Assembly (NCBI GenBank): GCA_017311185.1 | Contig: JAESUZ010004533.1 | Span: 930,001-994,000, forward strand | Direction: 5' to 3' | Length of the DNA: 64,000 nucleotides | Source: Proteles cristata cristata | Lineage: Eukaryota; Chordata; Mammalia; Carnivora; Hyaenidae | In this document: positions 22,566-32,800 of the stretch, in pieces | Position numbering within the stretch: position 1 is the first letter of the stretch | Layout: every line of letters starts with the position of its first letter | The notes under the pieces: generated by a model | Database searches by the model: none | What the model saw: only the letters and a program-made list of their open reading frames with translations | What the model was told of the DNA's origin: nothing | Translations under genes and position numbers: made by a program

Positions 22566-23582
22566 TTTTGGGTTATCTAAAAATCTCAGAAATGTTTTAA
22601 TAATTATCTTACAGAAAAGAGAATGCAATCCAAATGCATTTTCTCCCAGGGGGCCTTTAATCTACTACTAACTCATCATTCATAAATAAAAAGAGCAGTG
22701 GGAGAAAAGGAGCTGCCCATCATCTAAAGACCATGTCCTTCCAACAAAAGCAAGTAACCTCTAGACCCTGGCCTGGGCAATATCTATCTTGTCTATGTAA
22801 CTTATGTCCAAAGTAATATACTTAAATCCTGGTTTAATATTAAGAAAGGGGCATTGACTTTTAATTAATACAACAAATGCTTGATATTCAATAAGATGTG
22901 TATACAAACAGTTAAGTGGAGATGTGGGGGGAAGAAAGATATAAAGATAAAGATATAAAGGAGAAAGAGACACCCCAGAGAAAAGAAGAGAAAGACTTAC
23001 TAAGTTCTGAAATGTCTTCACACTTTACACTGAGAGCTGAAGAATGTGATTAGCTTATCGCTGCCCTTTGAAAGTCTAATTAATTGTTTAACAAGAGTTT
23101 CAGTTCTCTACTGCTGTCCTCTTGAAATATCAGAGGCTTCACTGGGAATGAGTTAGCCATTGCACCAAACAGGGATGGTTAGGAGATAAGGCGGTAGCAG
23201 CACAGACAAGACAAACATTAAGCTAAGGCTGGATGAATTTACATTAGGGCCTTGCTGGGAGTTGTGCAAGCCCATAATGGACAGTTATGTTAGAGTGGAG
23301 GGTGGGAGAAAATTGTGGATTCAGTGAATATGGAAACTGTGTCTCTCACGGAGGCAGGGAGCACGCACTTCTGTGAAGGGCCAGGTATTAACATTTAGTC
23401 TTCTAGGCTAGACAGTTTCTAATGTGACTACTCAACATTTGCCCTGTAGCCCCAAAGCAGCCAGTGGTAAAATGTAAAGGGATGGGCAAAGCTTGCAACA
23501 AAGTTGCAACAAAACTTAATGTGCTAAACCCGCGGAGCAGGAGTGAAGATCACATGTGGCTGAGCCCCATCCTAGTGAATAA
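22566..23582. other. No recognised feature
   Basis: About 1 kb. The minus frame at 22761-23021 is unremarkable. I see nothing to annotate. Confidence 0.5.
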
Positions 23583-23638
23583 GAATATAGGCTTTCAGAT
23601 AGACAGACTTGAGTTCAGATTAAATCTGCCATCTATAG
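23583..23638 (+). mobile_element. MIR head fragment, sense (split copy)
   Basis: ataggctttcagatagacag, acttgagttcagattaaatc and tgccatctatag follow the MIR head (gactgcctgggttcgaatcc, cggctctgccacttactag). It is interrupted by a SINE at 23639 and, a few bases later, by an AT-rich segment. The rest of the MIR resumes near 23986. Confidence 0.65.
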
Positions 23639-23862
23639 GGGCGCCTGGGTGGCTTAGTGGGTTAAGCGTCCAACTTTCGCTTAGGTCATGATCTCGCGGT
23701 TCGTGGGTTCGAGCCCTGCGTCGGGCTCTGTGCTGACTGCCGGCTCAGAGACTGGAGCCTGTTTCAGTCTGTGACTCCCTCTCTCTCTGACCCTCCCCTG
23801 CTCACGCTGTCTCTCTCTCTCTCCTAAAAATAAATAAAACATTAAAAAAAACCAAAAACTTT
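23639..23862 (+). mobile_element. SINEC, young TGCC-insertion subgroup
   Basis: A perfect 18-bp duplication taaatctgccatctatag lies at 23621-23638 and 23863-23880. The head ggcgcctgggtggcttag and CpG-rich segments gatctcgcggttcgtggg and ccctgcgtcgggctctg are intact. The TGCC insertion is visible in gtgctgactgccggctcag. One of the best-preserved copies in the window. Confidence 0.97.
23650..23715 (+). promoter_or_regulatory. Intact Pol III A and B boxes within the SINE
   Basis: The A box TGGCTTAGTGG (23650-23660) and B box GTTCGAGCC (23707-23715) fit the type-2 Pol III promoter consensus. Known for tRNA-derived SINEs; transcription of this copy is inference only. Confidence 0.7.
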
Positions 23863-23880
23863 TAAATCTGCCATCTATAG

Positions 23881-23992
23881 TCTATAATATATACTTTTAT
23901 ATATTGCATTAATATAATAACTATTATATCAATAATTATGATCATCATTAATGTTATTACTATCATTATCATTATTATTAGTTCACAGTTCT
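23881..23992 (+). repeat. Short AT-rich dispersed repeat, copy A
   Basis: About 112 bp, including attgcattaatataataact, tatcaataattatgatcatc and attattattagttcacagtt. A second copy lies at 30966-31078 with different flanks. Copy A sits inside a MIR (head before, core after), so it looks inserted. The family is unknown to me. Confidence 0.75.
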
Positions 23993-24140
23993 GTAACCTT
24001 TGCCAAGTTACCCTCTGTAAGTAGAAGTTTTCTCAAATTGGGAACAATAATGCCTATTTTACAGTATTATGAGAATTAAATCCAATCATTGATAAAAATC
24101 GTCTAACACAATACCTGATGCGTATTATGTTTTCAATAAA
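23986..24140 (+). mobile_element. MIR core and tail, sense (split copy)
   Basis: ctgtaacctttgccaagtta, then ttttctcaaattgggaacaa, taatgcctattttacagtat and ttatgagaattaaatccaat, and finally acacaatacctgatgcgtat. This completes the MIR whose head is at 23583-23638. Confidence 0.75.
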
Positions 24141-24159
24141 AGAAAACTATTTTTGTTGG

Positions 24160-24420
24160 TCATTCACTCATCCATTCATCCATTCAGTCATTCAGTTAGT
24201 CCTTCAACAGGTATTTAGTTAATGACTATTATGAATCAGGCATGTGGTAAGGTTGGGATAAAACAATAGATAATGTCTATCCAAGATCTGAGAAATCACA
24301 TAGGATAGGAGAGGAAATGAACATATGCACAGGTATTTATAGGGTAAGGGGATCAGTGCTAAGAAAGATAGTATAACTCAAAAGTGTTTTGGGAATTAGT
24401 AAGGGTATATCCAGCTTAGT
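24160..24420 (-). mobile_element. L2 3' end, antisense
   Basis: cattcatccattcagtcatt, caacaggtatttagttaatg, tatgaatcaggcatgtggta, and further on gatcagtgctaagaaagata correspond to the reverse complement of the L2 3' UTR and adjacent region. Confidence 0.65.
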
Positions 24421-25522
24421 CTTAAAGCTTCCTGGATTTGAATGATGTTCTTTATAATTGGAGCAGTTGCTAATTTATTTCTAGTAATTGGGTTTGGGAT
24501 AACTCATAAAATCAAAATAAAACACATTCATAAAGAGGGATAAAATTATTCATGAGAATTTACCAAAATTAAGGAATATGATAAATGATGGAGAAAGGAA
24601 AAAAATAATCTCCAGAGTTAAAAAAAATTAACTGTGTAGAATATCTTCCTTGATACAGATTATGATTTATGATCAATAAAGATTATAATCATAAAGATTA
24701 GAAATATGGATTTGGGGAAGGGGTGATCATTCAAGCTAACTTACCATTTGAGAAGGATATTCCTACATGTGCCTCTAAAACTATGTATCTAGCAACTGAA
24801 AGAAAATACAAGTCAGTGTGTTGCCTGAGAATCTATAATCTTCGGAATGAGGCAAGATCCCTACTCTGTCATAGGGGATTGGTTGTTTTCATTTGGAGGA
24901 AACTTCTCAGACCTCCACATCTTTGAGCATCAGCCTAGGTTTTCTTTTCCCCGATAAGGAATAGGTGCCAGGATAAAATGTACGCACTGTACGTTCTGGC
25001 TACCATGCAGTCTTATGTTCATGTGTCATTGTCAGATAGTAGCACCTGCAGTTTTGGGGTCATTGGAAGAGCACCTTTGTAGATTCAGCTCTTGCAGTGG
25101 GCAGGATGCCCAGAAGTAGTGGACAGCCCTCAGGGGTTGTGGACATAGAGGACAGACTACTCTCTGAAGGGGGCCAGAGCTGGTGATGGTGTCAAGGTTG
25201 CTGCCACAGAGCAGGGGAGAGCAACTTCTGTTAAATAATGAGATACCTGGTGGGGAGTCCAAAAATAAGGGGAAGGGAACTTGTTGGGGTTCACTGTTTG
25301 GCAGAAGAATCAGCTAAGATAAGGCATAAAAAATATAGGGATTAAAGAACCAGTGAATTGGTTGCCTAACCATTTATTTTCTCTATGTGCTCACTATTCC
25401 TTCAAATATTTCTAAGTACTTATTCATTCTAAATTCTAAATTCCAAATATATATATATTTTTTCTTATCTTAAGCAATCATACAGGGAAAAGAAGGAAAA
25501 GATGGTAGTGTAACTCAGACAA

Positions 25523-25574
<52 letters not shown>

Positions 25575-26539
25575 GAATTACTAAAAGAATTGATAGCATA
25601 AAAAGGAACACACATTTCAGGTGTCAGATGACTGGCCTCTTTCGACAAGCACTGAGGGTATTGCTCATTATCATAAATGATACTTGAATTTCACCCAAAA
25701 TTTGGAGGTAACAAATGTATCTGGGTGAACAGCACAAAGTAGGCTATCTTTACATCCTCTTAAGTAAAGCCCACTACTAATAATGTTAGTCAGCAGTATG
25801 CCAGGGCAGATAGACAATGATAAAATGGGAATATTAGTGATAAATAGGTTATTACAGGAGTTATAAATCTGAAATGCTCCTTCCTTCCTTTGCAACGTTA
25901 AATGGATTCTAATGCATGGCACAGAGGGGAAAGACCTCTCTACCAGAAGGAAATTTTTGGAAAAATACACATATAGATATTTAATGTGTGTGTATACTGC
26001 AATTTCCTTAATTCTATTATCATCTCCTGCAGAACAAATTTGATTTAATGATCATTTTTCTGTATATAAAGGGCTTTAAAGATAGAAAATTTTTAAAAAA
26101 GGCAAGTTCCACTTCTTTGGGAACTTCAATATGTGGCAATAAGTACTTCTTGACTCAAGAAATGAGGTTTATGTATGTTGTCAATGCTGTTGTTGAAAGA
26201 TGAGCAGGCAGGCAGGAGTGAAGGAAGCTTATAAACAAAGCAGACAATCCTCAACCAATAACTTCATTGTCAATGTGCGATAGATAACCACCTGTAGGAA
26301 ACGTGCCAATTTATAGCAGAAGATAGGCTACTCATGCCTGAAGAAACTAGTTTCAGTTCCATGGTGCATCTCACTAGCTCTGCAACCTGGGTGAGCCTCC
26401 TCTCATTAAGTCCCACCTTTAATGAGACCTCCTTAAAGAAGTAGCCTCTGAAGGTACAGATTGGGTTTCATCACTCCATTTTTTTATTTTTTTCAGCATC
26501 CCTTGCTTCTCATTTATACCAAATACAATGATAATTAAG
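24421..26539. other. Anonymous sequence with one long (TG)n
   Basis: About 2.1 kb. A G+C-richer patch at 24910-25300 carries a minus-strand frame (25032-25262) with no recognised domain. A second minus frame lies at 25671-25970. Neither shows domain, start or splice support. Confidence 0.5.
25524..25572. repeat. (TG)n microsatellite
   Basis: About 24 perfect TG units. The longest uninterrupted dinucleotide repeat in the window. Confidence 0.98.
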
Positions 26540-26670
26540 TTATGTGTGTAATTATTTATTAATGACACAGTCGTAGTGTGGATCTCATTTATTACTGTAT
26601 TTCTAGCTTCTACCTCAGTGCCTGGCATATGGTTGATGCTCCAATTATATTTATTGAATAAATGAAACTA
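26540..26670 (+). mobile_element. L2 3' end, sense
   Basis: gcttctacctcagtgcctgg, catatggttgatgctccaat and tatttattgaataaatgaa match the L2 terminal pattern. Confidence 0.7.
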
Positions 26671-26964
26671 TTACACTCTCTAGGTGCTGGCATTTCATCA
26701 AGAAGATGAGAACATTACACTAAAAGATCTCTATAGAGCCCTTCCTACTCTAAAACTCCGTGATTAATTTTATTTTAATGTATCCTCATTTAAAAATTCT
26801 CTATTAGAGGAAATTCTAGGCTTTAATTATAAATTGTTTGTCCATGCATCCAAAAATAAAGGTAGGTAGAATATCAGTTTGGGAAAGATTTTCTGTGATA
26901 CTTTTTAGAGGTATAAAAATTAAGTTTTAAACTAATTAAAAAACGGACTAGCAGAGTGTTCTCC

Positions 26965-27085
26965 ATTGGTCTATAAGCCCCTCAAAGGGAGGAGCCATGC
27001 ATTACTCATCTTTTTAATTCTAGTACCTAGCATAAACTCTGGCACACAGTTTTTATTGAATTAATAAGGGAGACTGAGTGAATAG
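26965..27085 (+). mobile_element. L2 3' end, sense
   Basis: gtctataagcccctcaaagg, then attctagtacctagcataaa, ctctggcacacagtttttat and tgaattaataagggagactg follow the L2 end (tagactgtgagctccttgag, tagcacagtgcctggcacat). Confidence 0.68.
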
Positions 27086-27170
27086 AATTGTGGGAAAATA
27101 GAAACAGACAATGTAATGGAGAACATTGTAGACAGAAGACTCAGAAGTTTGAAAGAAAAACAGGATTTTA

Positions 27171-27373
27171 TTGTTTTTTAATATTTATTTATTTTCCAGA
27201 GAGAGAGGGAGAAAGTGCAAGAGGGGGAGGGGCAGAGAAAGAGTGGGCCAGAGGATCTGAAGTGGGCTGAGCTGACAGCAGCAAGCCTAAGGCAGGGCTT
27301 GAGCTCCAGAGCAGGGAGACCGTGACCTGAACTGATGTTGGATGCTGAACCGACTGAGCCACCCAAGTGCCTC
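27171..27373 (-). mobile_element. SINEC, minus strand, left unit of a tandem pair
   Basis: The tail tttttaatatttatttattt is followed by a diverged body and the inverted head gactgagccacccaagtgcc. A duplication agaaaaacaggatttta (27154-27170) lies on its left. The matching copy is only found after the second SINE, at 27595-27611, with one mismatch. Confidence 0.9.
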
Positions 27374-27594
27374 AAGTCTTTCATTTTTAAAGGTCTATTT
27401 ATTTTTGACAGAGACAGACAGACAGAGTATGAGCAGGGGAGAGGCAGAGATAGAGGGAGAGACAGAATCCAAAGCAGACTCCAGGTTCTGAGCTGTCAGC
27501 ACAGAGCCTGATGTGGGGCTCAAACCCACAAAGTGTGAGATCATGACCTGAGCCTAAGTCAGACACTCAAACCACTGAGCCACCCAGGCTCCCC
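27374..27594 (-). mobile_element. SINEC, minus strand, right unit of a tandem pair
   Basis: Begins with the T-rich tail ctttcatttttaaaggtcta and ends in the inverted head gagccacccaggctcccc. It abuts the previous SINE without an intervening target duplication. Both lie between one shared outer duplication, suggesting a dimeric insertion. Confidence 0.92.
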
Positions 27595-27611
27595 AGAAAA
27601 ACAGAATTTTA

Positions 27612-28320
27612 GAGACAGGTGCTCATCTGGGAAGCTTTAATAAGAGTGGTTTACAGAGTTTCAAAGACATCTCTGAATTTTAAAAGTTTTCAAATTGTTA
27701 GTTACAATAATATTTGTATCATCTAAATTTATAGCAGTAGAGGAAACCTAGTGTTGGATTGGAGGCCTCTCTGCCCTCACTATGATTCCATTTAGAAAAA
27801 CTCCCTCCCTGTGCAACCAGAGTTGTGACGGGAGGTATCAGTCAGAAAGAAAGTGGCAGCAAGCACAGGGAAGACACATGATGTTTTTCAAGTAGTGGAG
27901 TGCCTCTTTGTGGGAGATCATATACAAAATAGACGTTGTTGGGTTTTTTGTGTTTTGCTTTGTTTTTTGTTTATATAGAATACTTCTGAGTAGTGCCCTT
28001 AGTTTATCAGAAAGAGGGGAACTACCTCTTTAAAAGTGCTTCATGCAGCTCAGATAAAGATATTTCCCTTTTGTTACATTGTTATTTTTTTGGCTTGCCT
28101 GGAGAATCTTTCAGAAGATTCCCAGCTTCACAGAAATGTAACAGTCAGTGGCAATTTAGGAAGGAAAAGCTTTAATTCAGCTGCACAACAGTTGCGAAGA
28201 GAATTCAAAATCAGATTCCTTCACCATATTATTTGATTTTTTCCCCTTGAATTCAGGACACTAATCTGTATCTACTTATCAACAATTAACCTAGACCATA
28301 TATATCTTGAATATTTAAAA
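27612..28320. other. No recognised feature
   Basis: About 0.7 kb. Two overlapping plus frames at 27993-28236 have no recognised domain or splice context. Confidence 0.5.
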
Positions 28321-28337
28321 AAAAAAAACAAATATGT

Positions 28338-28570
28338 GGGTGCCTGGATGGCTCAGTTGGCTAAGCGCCTGACCCTTGATTTTGTCTCGGCTCCTGATTT
28401 TGAGGTTGTGAGATCACGCCCTGAGTACTCTCCATGCTGGAAGCCTACTTGGGATTCTTTCTCTCTCTCTCTCTCTCTCCCCACCCCCCCACCCTCCTCT
28501 GTACCTTCACTGCTTGCTCACATGCTGTCTTTCCTCTCTCTCTGGAAATAAATAAATAAACATTTAAAAA
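28338..28570 (+). mobile_element. SINEC, plus strand, second subfamily type
   Basis: The head gggtgcctggatggctcagt is followed by a different middle region (gacccttgattttgtctcgg, catgctggaagcctacttgg, gattctttctctc). It ends with ggaaataaataaataaacat. This form lacks the caggctccaggctctgag-type block of the other SINEs. The flanking duplication is short or decayed. Confidence 0.9.
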
Positions 28571-28623
28571 TATATGTAAAGAGTAGAATTCAACATCTTT
28601 TTTAAAAGATCTATATAAATCCT

Positions 28624-28844
28624 GGGATGCCTGGGTGCCTCAGTCGGTTAAGTGTCTGACTTTGGCTCAAGTCATGATCTCACGGTTCGTGGGTTCCAGC
28701 CCCACATCAGGTTCTGTGCTGACACCTCAGAGCCTGGATCCTGTTTCAGATTCTGTGTCTCCCTCTCTCTGCCCCTCCCCCAGTCATGCTCTGTCTCTCT
28801 GTCTCAAAATAAATTTTTAAAAAATTTTAAATTAAGAAAAAAAG
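28624..28844 (+). mobile_element. SINEC, plus strand
   Basis: The duplication aaagatctatataaatcct at 28605-28623 recurs at 28845-28863 with one mismatch. The body and tail are complete. Plus frames at 28635-28820 and 28652-28894 are SINE read-through. Confidence 0.95.
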
Positions 28845-28863
28845 AAAGATCTATATATATCCT

Positions 28864-29549
28864 ATACCCCAAAGCAGTTTTCAAAAAGACATGAACAAAT
28901 TACAAAGTTAAATACCAAATCTTAGTGTTGCTCATGTTTGGGTTTCCTCGATGTTACTGCTTCAAACCAATGACACCCACTGATATCTTTATCAAGGATA
29001 ATAAATCAGTCAGTCAACTAACCAGCTTAATTTGAATCATTCCTAAATGTCTATGACTTACCCTTCCAGTGCTTTCCACTTCCCACATTTCTGTCATGGC
29101 ACATGAGGAAAATGATGACATTAAAAAAAAAAAAAAAAAAGGCTGTTTGAGCCTGAGGTGATTGGCCTGGGATTTCCTGTTCTGGTACCACCACCCTGAA
29201 GATGGAAGGCTTGACCCATATTAATCTTTTCACTTATGGCACCTCAGTCTACTTTAGATCTCTGCCTGGAAATGTGACCAGAACTACGATTATTATTTTT
29301 TTTTTTCAATGACCCAGGTTTGGTGCTCAGGTATGTAGAAACCTAATGACAATTGCGAAATGACTTTCACCTAGTAATTTGGCTAAATGCTCAGCAGCTG
29401 TTCTTGTTGTCATGGTAACTTGCTCAAACAAATGATGTTTCCTCCTGTCTGGGGATCACATGACCCTCTTGGGCTGGCCAATTGTACCTTTCTTCTTTAT
29501 TATACTTTATTTATACTTTATTATACATTAAATTATAGTTATTTTGTAT
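28864..29549. other. No recognised feature except an A18 run
   Basis: About 0.7 kb. The A18 run (29123-29140) has no recognisable retroelement body next to it. A small T-run is at about 29290. Confidence 0.5.
29123..29140. repeat. A18 homopolymer
   Basis: Eighteen consecutive A. Confidence 0.95.
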
Positions 29550-29640
29550 TTTATATTGTGAGTTCTTGGGGGCCAGAAACTACATCTAATAATTTTCCCA
29601 TTATCTAACACAGTGCATAGCACCTGGTAGGCTTCCTAGA
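29550..29640 (+). mobile_element. L2 3' end, sense
   Basis: gtgagttcttgggggccaga, aactacatctaataattttc, then cacagtgcatagcacctggt parallel the L2 end. Confidence 0.62.
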
Positions 29641-30965
29641 AATCTGAAGTTTGGTCCACTCCATAGTCTGGCTGAACATAGCTAATGTGAAGCTAGCAGC
29701 ACTGAGATGCTTGGAGTGAGCATTTCTATAGATACAGATTTGAGGGTGTGAACACCCACTGCCCAAAGACAATATACCTTCTTATTTAAGGGAGAAAGAA
29801 TCCCAAACAGATGACAGAAGATGTTATCACCTGCATTTAAGGATTATGACTAGCAAAAAATACATTGCCTTTTATATCCCTCAGATGTTATGACACAAAC
29901 AACTATAAATCTACCTAGTTGCTATTTGGGGATTATCAAATCTCTGGTAAGCAGTACAGTAGAGCTGGAATATGGATTTTGTTGAGTCTGAAGCATGAGT
30001 AGGGGGCGGAAATAGATGGGAAGAGGCTGGCAGGTTGAAAGATGGAATGAGAATCAGAAGAGATTGAATTATAGTGTTTGAGTTAGGTAGAAATGATGTT
30101 CAACCTGAGTGCAGTTTATATTACATTGAATCAGTTAATAGAATTGAGGACAAAGGTCTATATTGATATATTTAAGTCCTCTATTCGCTGTGCAGTATCA
30201 GTGAAGAACACTAATAGAATGCCAACTAAGATTAGAGGAAATATTAATAATACAGAATACTTCTCCAGAGCATCTAGTAAAACCAAAGACACTCTGAGTT
30301 GGAAAGTATCTTAGAGGTCATATAGTGTACTTTCCCCACTGATATCTCTAAACTTTTATGTTCAAGACATACTTCTGAATGTTAGAATCCAGAACAGCAC
30401 ATTCAGAGGAATGAAAACACTCAAACTGATAACTGATAAGTTATTAAAACTCAGCATCTAACATGACAAATTTGACAAGCATATAAGCTTGCCCTTTAAA
30501 AGGCAAAGAAAAGCCACCCACACTGTATCTAGCAGCTCACTCAGGCCCCACATAGCTTTCTGTGAAGACAGTAGGAGGAGGAGAGTCCTATGTCCTCTTC
30601 TGATCGTTTCTTTATAAGTTTCCCCTTCCCCCAGTGAAGCCTACTTGGGGGGCGTCCTCCTTGCAAAACACCCCTGCATGTGCTCTAAGTCCATTATCTC
30701 CCATTCGAGGTCTTTTCCCTAAATTGTCCAAGGATGTTGGGGGTGCACCCAGGCTACAGATGGCATGAATTCTGTTTCCAGCAGCAGATGAAGAGATAGA
30801 CAGAAGTCTGACTGTCTATTCTAATTGCTTCTCATGGCCACATGTTGCTCCTGAGCCCTGACCTCTGCTATGGTGATGTCTTTGCTGGTATGGATGCTGC
30901 AACACCACAGTGGCACATAGCACTATTCACATTTTAGCTATTATTAGTTTAATGGTATTATATTC
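29641..30965. other. Anonymous sequence
   Basis: About 1.3 kb. The stretch 30500-30930 is richer in G+C than its surroundings. No recognised repeat, promoter or gene. The frame at 30093-30314 is unremarkable. Confidence 0.5.
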
Positions 30966-31078
30966 TGTAATATATACTATTTTATATTGCATTAATATAA
31001 TAACTATTGTATCAATAATTATGATCATCATCATTGTTGTTGTTTTTATCATTATCATTATTATTAGTTCACAGTTCT
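30966..31078 (+). repeat. Short AT-rich dispersed repeat, copy B
   Basis: Near-identical to 23881-23992 by eye over ataactattgtatcaataat, tatgatcatcatcatt and ttattattagttcacagttc, with flanks that do not match those of copy A. The plus frame at 30910-31095 is a by-product. Confidence 0.75.
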
Positions 31079-31441
31079 TTAGCCCAAGGCTTTGAAGAGA
31101 TTTTGAATATTTTGAAAATATTTTTATATTCTTATTATTGGAGTTTTATTTAAAAGGCAATATGGAGATACATGGAGAGATAATGTAATATTCTCAGTGG
31201 GACAAAGGGCAGAATACCATAATCAAGTACATTAATGTTTCTTTGTATGAATATATAAATATTCATGTGAAGTTGAAATAGATAAAGACTATAACCAGCC
31301 TTCTCTTTTTATATCAGGTCAAGGTTTGGCAATAGTTGAATTAATAAACAGTTTTTGGTTTTCTAACTTTATGAATTTCAGAATGTAGATATAGGATTAC
31401 AAATCTGTGCTACTATTGTTACAGTATTCACTATTCTTTTA
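31079..31441. other. No recognised feature
   Basis: AT-rich anonymous sequence. Confidence 0.5.
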
Positions 31442-31456
31442 AAAAAATGACTGTTA

Positions 31457-31668
31457 TGGGTGGCTCAGTGGGTTAAGTGGCAGCCTTCAGCTCAGGTCAT
31501 GATCTCACAGTTCATAAGTTCTTGCCATGCATTTCGGGCTCTGTGCTGACAGCTCAGAGCCTGAAGCTTGCTTCAGAGTCTGTGTCTCCCACTCTTTCTG
31601 TCCCTCCTCTGCTTGAGTACTTTCTTTCTCAAAGATAAATATTTAAAAATTATTTAAAATTTTTTAAT
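31457..31668 (+). mobile_element. SINEC, plus strand, head slightly truncated
   Basis: Starts at gggtggctcagtgggttaag, so the first several bases of the usual head are missing. The duplication aaaaaatgactgtta is perfect at 31442-31456 and 31669-31683. Confidence 0.93.
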
Positions 31669-31683
31669 AAAAAATGACTGTTA

Positions 31684-32671
31684 CAATATACTATCCTGCT
31701 TGTTCTCTGCATGGTTCCCAGTTTGTTACTATGTTGCTTAAGTTTGAGGTACCCAAATTGAAATATGTTATTTTGGGTGTGACATGTTGGGCTCAAAGTA
31801 AAATTGCTATGTCACCCTCTTGATTTTGATATTAATGTTTTTTTTTGTGGCCAACTCACCACGATATAATTTTTAGCCAACAAAACCTTTATTTCTTTTT
31901 CACATTTGCTTCTATATAATCGTGTGTCCTCTCTTGTTTTTGTGCAACTTGCTTTTGGAAAATAAATTTCTCCCTGTGAAATTGTTTCTCCCCGTGAAAT
32001 TTAATATTAAGTCTTGGCTCATTTTCCCAGTCTGATGAGATAATTTTGGATTCTGACTCTGCCATCTCAGTCTCTGCTATTGCCATGCATCAGATGTAAC
32101 TTTTATCAGCATGTCTTAATCTAATTTGGTGAGAAAAATATTGAAAAGGACAGTGCCAAGGGCAGAGTTAATGTTGCTCATTAGTGAACATTAGTCAACA
32201 GTATTTGGAATAGTCATTTGACCAATTAAAATTCAACAAACTATATGACAATTCATATTTCTATCCTCTCCTCTAAGAATATCAAGAAGAACTTTGTCTG
32301 AGGTCCTGTTAAAACCCACATTTGGTCTGTCTACAGAATCCCATGACGTACTACAGTTGCCTGAGTAAAGAAGGAATTAATGTAGGAACTCACCTAATTT
32401 AGTCTTATAAATTCATGTTCCCTCTCAGTGGCTGCTTTCTCTCTCTCAAAGTTATCACAAAAGTCTGTACAATAATCTGTTTCTCAGATTATCAAGTCTA
32501 GTTTATTCTTTAGTCAATATATAATAACACATCCCTTCTTCCCACTTTTGAAAATGAGAACACCTGCTCATCTCAAGTTCAAAGCACCGTTCTATTCTAC
32601 ACAGATTCTCAAAGGTTATTGAAAACAACTAAATGTGGAATACCCTTGGTATTCTGATATATGTGCAAGAT
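31684..32671. other. No recognised feature
   Basis: About 1 kb. The minus frame at 31889-32086 has no recognised domain. Confidence 0.5.
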
Positions 32672-32800
32672 GACCATATAATTTATCATCCCAATAAAGA
32701 TATTTTTAAAAGAGAAAGGAGGTCCATTAATAAGTATGCCAGAAAGGCAGGCATACGTGGGACCATATCAGGCAAACAAGGATGTATGTTCACCCATAAG
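32672..32800. mobile_element. Ancient interspersed repeat, family not assigned
   Basis: gaccatataatttatcatcc, then aaaggaggtccattaataag and ggatgtatgttcacccataa resemble a widespread mammalian repeat with the pattern catataatttatc through ggatgtatggtcacc. I cannot name the family. Confidence 0.45.

Noticed and set aside
25032..25262. Minus-strand frame in a GC-richer patch, possible exon
   Set aside because: No domain, and no convincing acceptor and donor pair at suitable positions.
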